Under the pieces are notes generated by a model. It was not told where the DNA came from and made no database searches. It saw only the letters and a list, made by a program, of their open reading frames with translations. A stretch of DNA of 64,000 nucleotides, from assembly GCF_900497805.2 (NCBI RefSeq), contig NW_020954585.1:43695256-43759255 (forward strand), read 5' to 3'. The DNA is from Vombatus ursinus. Taxonomy: Eukaryota; Chordata; Mammalia; Diprotodontia; Vombatidae. Position numbers and translations under genes: made by a program. Shown one piece after another: positions 61,826-64,000 of this stretch (its first letter is position 1; the number at the start of each line of letters is the position of its first letter).

Positions 61826-61863
61826 ATGTACTATTATACATAATAGTATGTATAATAGTACAT
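61826..61863. repeat. AT-rich perfect inverted repeat
   Basis: Fourteen bases ATGTACTATTATAC pair with GTATAATAGTACAT at 61850-61863 around a 10-base loop. It lies about 170 bases downstream of the Cys-box exon. Confidence 0.85.
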
Positions 61864-62030
61864 AATCTATATGTACTATGTACTATTCAGTTATTATACA
61901 AGTTTCAGGGAATTGAGGTGAAATTAATGACATTTCTCATGTAGGTATCCTTTTCTTTTGAGTCTGTTATCTTTATAAAAAGACAGCATTATGCTGCAAT
62001 ACTGCTGGAGTTACATAAAACTTCACTCAC

Positions 62031-62200
62031 CTCCTGAAAAAGCGTAGACATTTCACAAACCAGACACGAGCTGGGACTTTGCATTTCACATTTGTGCCTG
62101 TCAGAAAGGAAGAAATCTCGCAGTAGTGGAGTGTGGGTAAGTGCTTGGACGATACAGTTCATAAAACACGTGTTCCCAAGATTGATTAGCCCTCGCAGAC
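62031..62200 (-). CDS. USP22: USP22 exon with catalytic cysteine (residues 175-230)
   Basis: This 170-base exon begins with two bases that complete a glycine codon and then encodes 56 residues starting [14 protein letters not shown]. It contains the USP Cys box; the cysteine of GNTCF is the nucleophile (Cys185 in human numbering). It ends in LFQE just before a GTGAGT donor; the acceptor is a pyrimidine-rich tract ending CTAG. Compared with human USP22 from memory, Lys210 and Thr226 replace Arg and Ser, both conservative. The open frame continues into both introns, so the exon limits rest on the splice sites and on phase agreement with the next exon. It is the most 5' exon in the window and is followed by a 22 kb intron. 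Confidence 0.97.
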
Positions 62201-62649
62201 CTAGAAAGAAAGAACAAAAGCACAAAGCAAATATTAGCAGAATTAACATATACCACATTTTAGTCATTTGTGTTTCAAATTCAGAGTCTTTATATCTCAT
62301 TAGGTAACAACAATGTTTTTGATCAGTTAATACTTCACAAGTGCAGAAAGCATTCCTCCTCTTCATACTTCTCTGTAAGGATCAGGGTAGAAATTTTTCA
62401 CCCCTAAGGACAGAGCCCACCTAGGCAAATAATTCAGGTGTGACACACAGGATAACATTCCTCCAGATGGACTATTGCCAGAGTAAGTGAGACCACCGAA
62501 ATTTCTTTAAAAATGGAAGGCTACTGAACAGTTGTTAAACTCTTTTATTCCTTAAGGTTTTCCCATTGGTTTCCACTAGGAATCAATGAGAACAAAAAAC
62601 GTTATTTCATTTGGAAGAAGGGAAGTTCAGAACAATGTTGTATAGATTA

Positions 62650-62860
62650 CAGGGGAAAAATCACTGGCTCTAGGGGCAGAGGACCCGGGTTCAAACCTGC
62701 CTGTGATGCTTAGTGCCTTGGTGTGACAAAATTTTTTGTTCACTCAACTCCCCTGGGTGTCAGTTTGCTTATCTGTAAAATGAGGAGACCAGATTAGATG
62801 GTCTGTGAGGTTTCTTCAGTCTTGATATTTATGATCCTATGATCTAAAGTAGATGCTAAT
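62650..62860 (+). repeat. tRNA-derived SINE
   Basis: GACCCGGGTTCAAACCTGCC, CAGTTTGCTTATCTGTAAAA, GAGGAGACCAGATTAGATGG. Confidence 0.75.
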
Positions 62861-63614
62861 GCCAAATGTAACCCACATTTGCCCATTATATAATAGGCAA
62901 TCAATGTTTTAGTATCAAAGGGATATCAATATACCTTTCCAGGGTAGATTCCTAAAACTTTAGATACTTCTTTAAACATATCAAGCTTGATTACAGCAGA
63001 GGATATATATTTAAGAGCTTGTACTCCTTGCTCTTAATTTTAAAAGGTGGTGAAATACATTTTGTGTTTTCTCTCTCAAAATGCTAAACCATGTGTCTTT
63101 TTATTTGAACCACTGATTTCTATGGGTCAATGGTTGTTTAAAAAAAAAAAGATTCTTTAACCCAACATGATATTATGTCATGAAATCCTCATCTAAGTGA
63201 GATAAGTAGGGGAAGATGGTATCCTATTTTTTTTCCCATTCAAACATTTAATAAGCACTCTCCACCCCCACGACTTAGGTACTGGAAGGGATGGGATGTC
63301 AACAAAGAAACAAAGGGGACATTAGTTCTTATGGTTTTTAAAGGAGCTATTTCCCTGATAAAAATATTATAATAGTAGATGGGAAGGAAGTGCCTATGAA
63401 AAAAGTAATTCAATTCATTTTACTATAAATGGCTTTACCTTTAGGTGGAAATATTATTCGAGTGTCAAATTCTTGAGTCTACTTGCTCTCAAATGCCCTC
63501 CCTAACTCCAACCTATCTCTTCTTAATGGTACTAAAAATTCCTCCCAGAAGGCCCCTTTATAAATCCATGCTATCAGATTTGTACTATGTTATTTAGCAG
63601 AAAACCACACTTGA

Positions 63615-63820
63615 AAGGCCATACAGTATAGGGGAATGAATGTTGAATTTGGGTTCAGGACCTTGGCTTAAATCTTGCCTGTAATAATTATTACCTAGTA
63701 ACTTTAGCCAAGTCATTCAACCTATCTAGGCTTTTGCTTATGCATTTGCAAAATGAAAGGATTAGTCTAGATACTTCCAAGGGCCTTTTCCACCTCTAAA
63801 TCTATGGGATTTAGATATAG
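63615..63820 (+). repeat. tRNA-derived SINE
   Basis: GGGTTCAGGACCTTGGCTTA, AGCCAAGTCATTCAACCTAT, GCAAAATGAAAGGATTAGTC, CCACCTCTAAATCTATGG. Confidence 0.72.
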
Positions 63821-64000
63821 GAAGTCTAGGCTTGGGTTGAACAAGTCCATATCAGGTACCACAAAGATGGTTTTAGTCAACCAGAACACTGTCACTGGGT
63901 GCCCTGGTGGGAGGAGAAAACAAACTGAAATGTAGAGATAGATTTTTTTACCTGGTGATTTAACCTAGGGCCTGCTGCATGTTGAGATGTGCTTATGAAA

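Larger units (their letters stand above)
62201..64000 (-). other. USP22 intron upstream of the Cys-box exon (partial)
   Basis: Two SINEs (62650-62860 and 63615-63820) are present. No further USP22 exon, promoter or CpG-rich start region is visible; 62210-62640 and 62870-63610 hold nothing I recognise. Confidence 0.75.

Noticed and set aside
62201-64000. USP22 promoter or first exon
   Set aside because: No CpG-rich region or upstream USP22 coding segment is found; the 5' end lies outside the window.

Overview
The window is vertebrate nuclear DNA, almost certainly from a marsupial. The intronic repeats are the marsupial set: tRNA-derived SINEs of the WSINE1/MAR1 type, MIR-like SINEs, L2, CR1/L3 and RTE LINEs, an RTE(BovB)-tailed SINE, and L1 3' ends with the marsupial 3' sequence. 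Intact WSINE1-like copies with target-site duplications favour an Australasian lineage, but the species cannot be fixed from sequence alone.

There is one real gene, USP22, on the minus strand. Nine coding exons (62200 down to 3667) encode residues 175-525 of the ubiquitin hydrolase of the SAGA deubiquitinating module. All splice sites are GT/AG, phases agree at every junction, and the piece ends exactly at residue 525, the human length. The promoter, first exons and N-terminal zinc-finger UBP domain lie beyond position 64000. Sequence from 3666 down to about position 1 is repeat-free and is read as a long 3' UTR; it holds two adjacent perfect hairpins.

Layout: 1-3709 last exon and 3' UTR; 3710-12135 four short exons with small introns; 12136-25352 two exons in larger introns, with an antisense TRIM-family retropseudogene at 22830-23895; 25353-39847 a 14 kb intron with two L1 3' ends and a CR1 LINE that keeps an ORF1 esterase remnant; 39848-62030 a 22 kb intron with an L1 ORF1 relic, an L2 split by a small hAT transposon and an assembly gap (400 N next to a TG microsatellite), a rearranged L2, an RTE LINE carrying a probable LTR fossil, and a Y-box (cold-shock) pseudogene; 62031-62200 the catalytic-cysteine exon; the rest is the next intron.

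I found no new biological system. The points most worth a second look are the TRIM retrocopy, the CR1 copy with ORF1 joined to the ORF2 end, the L2 whose missing segment lies inverted just downstream, and the paired 3' UTR hairpins.
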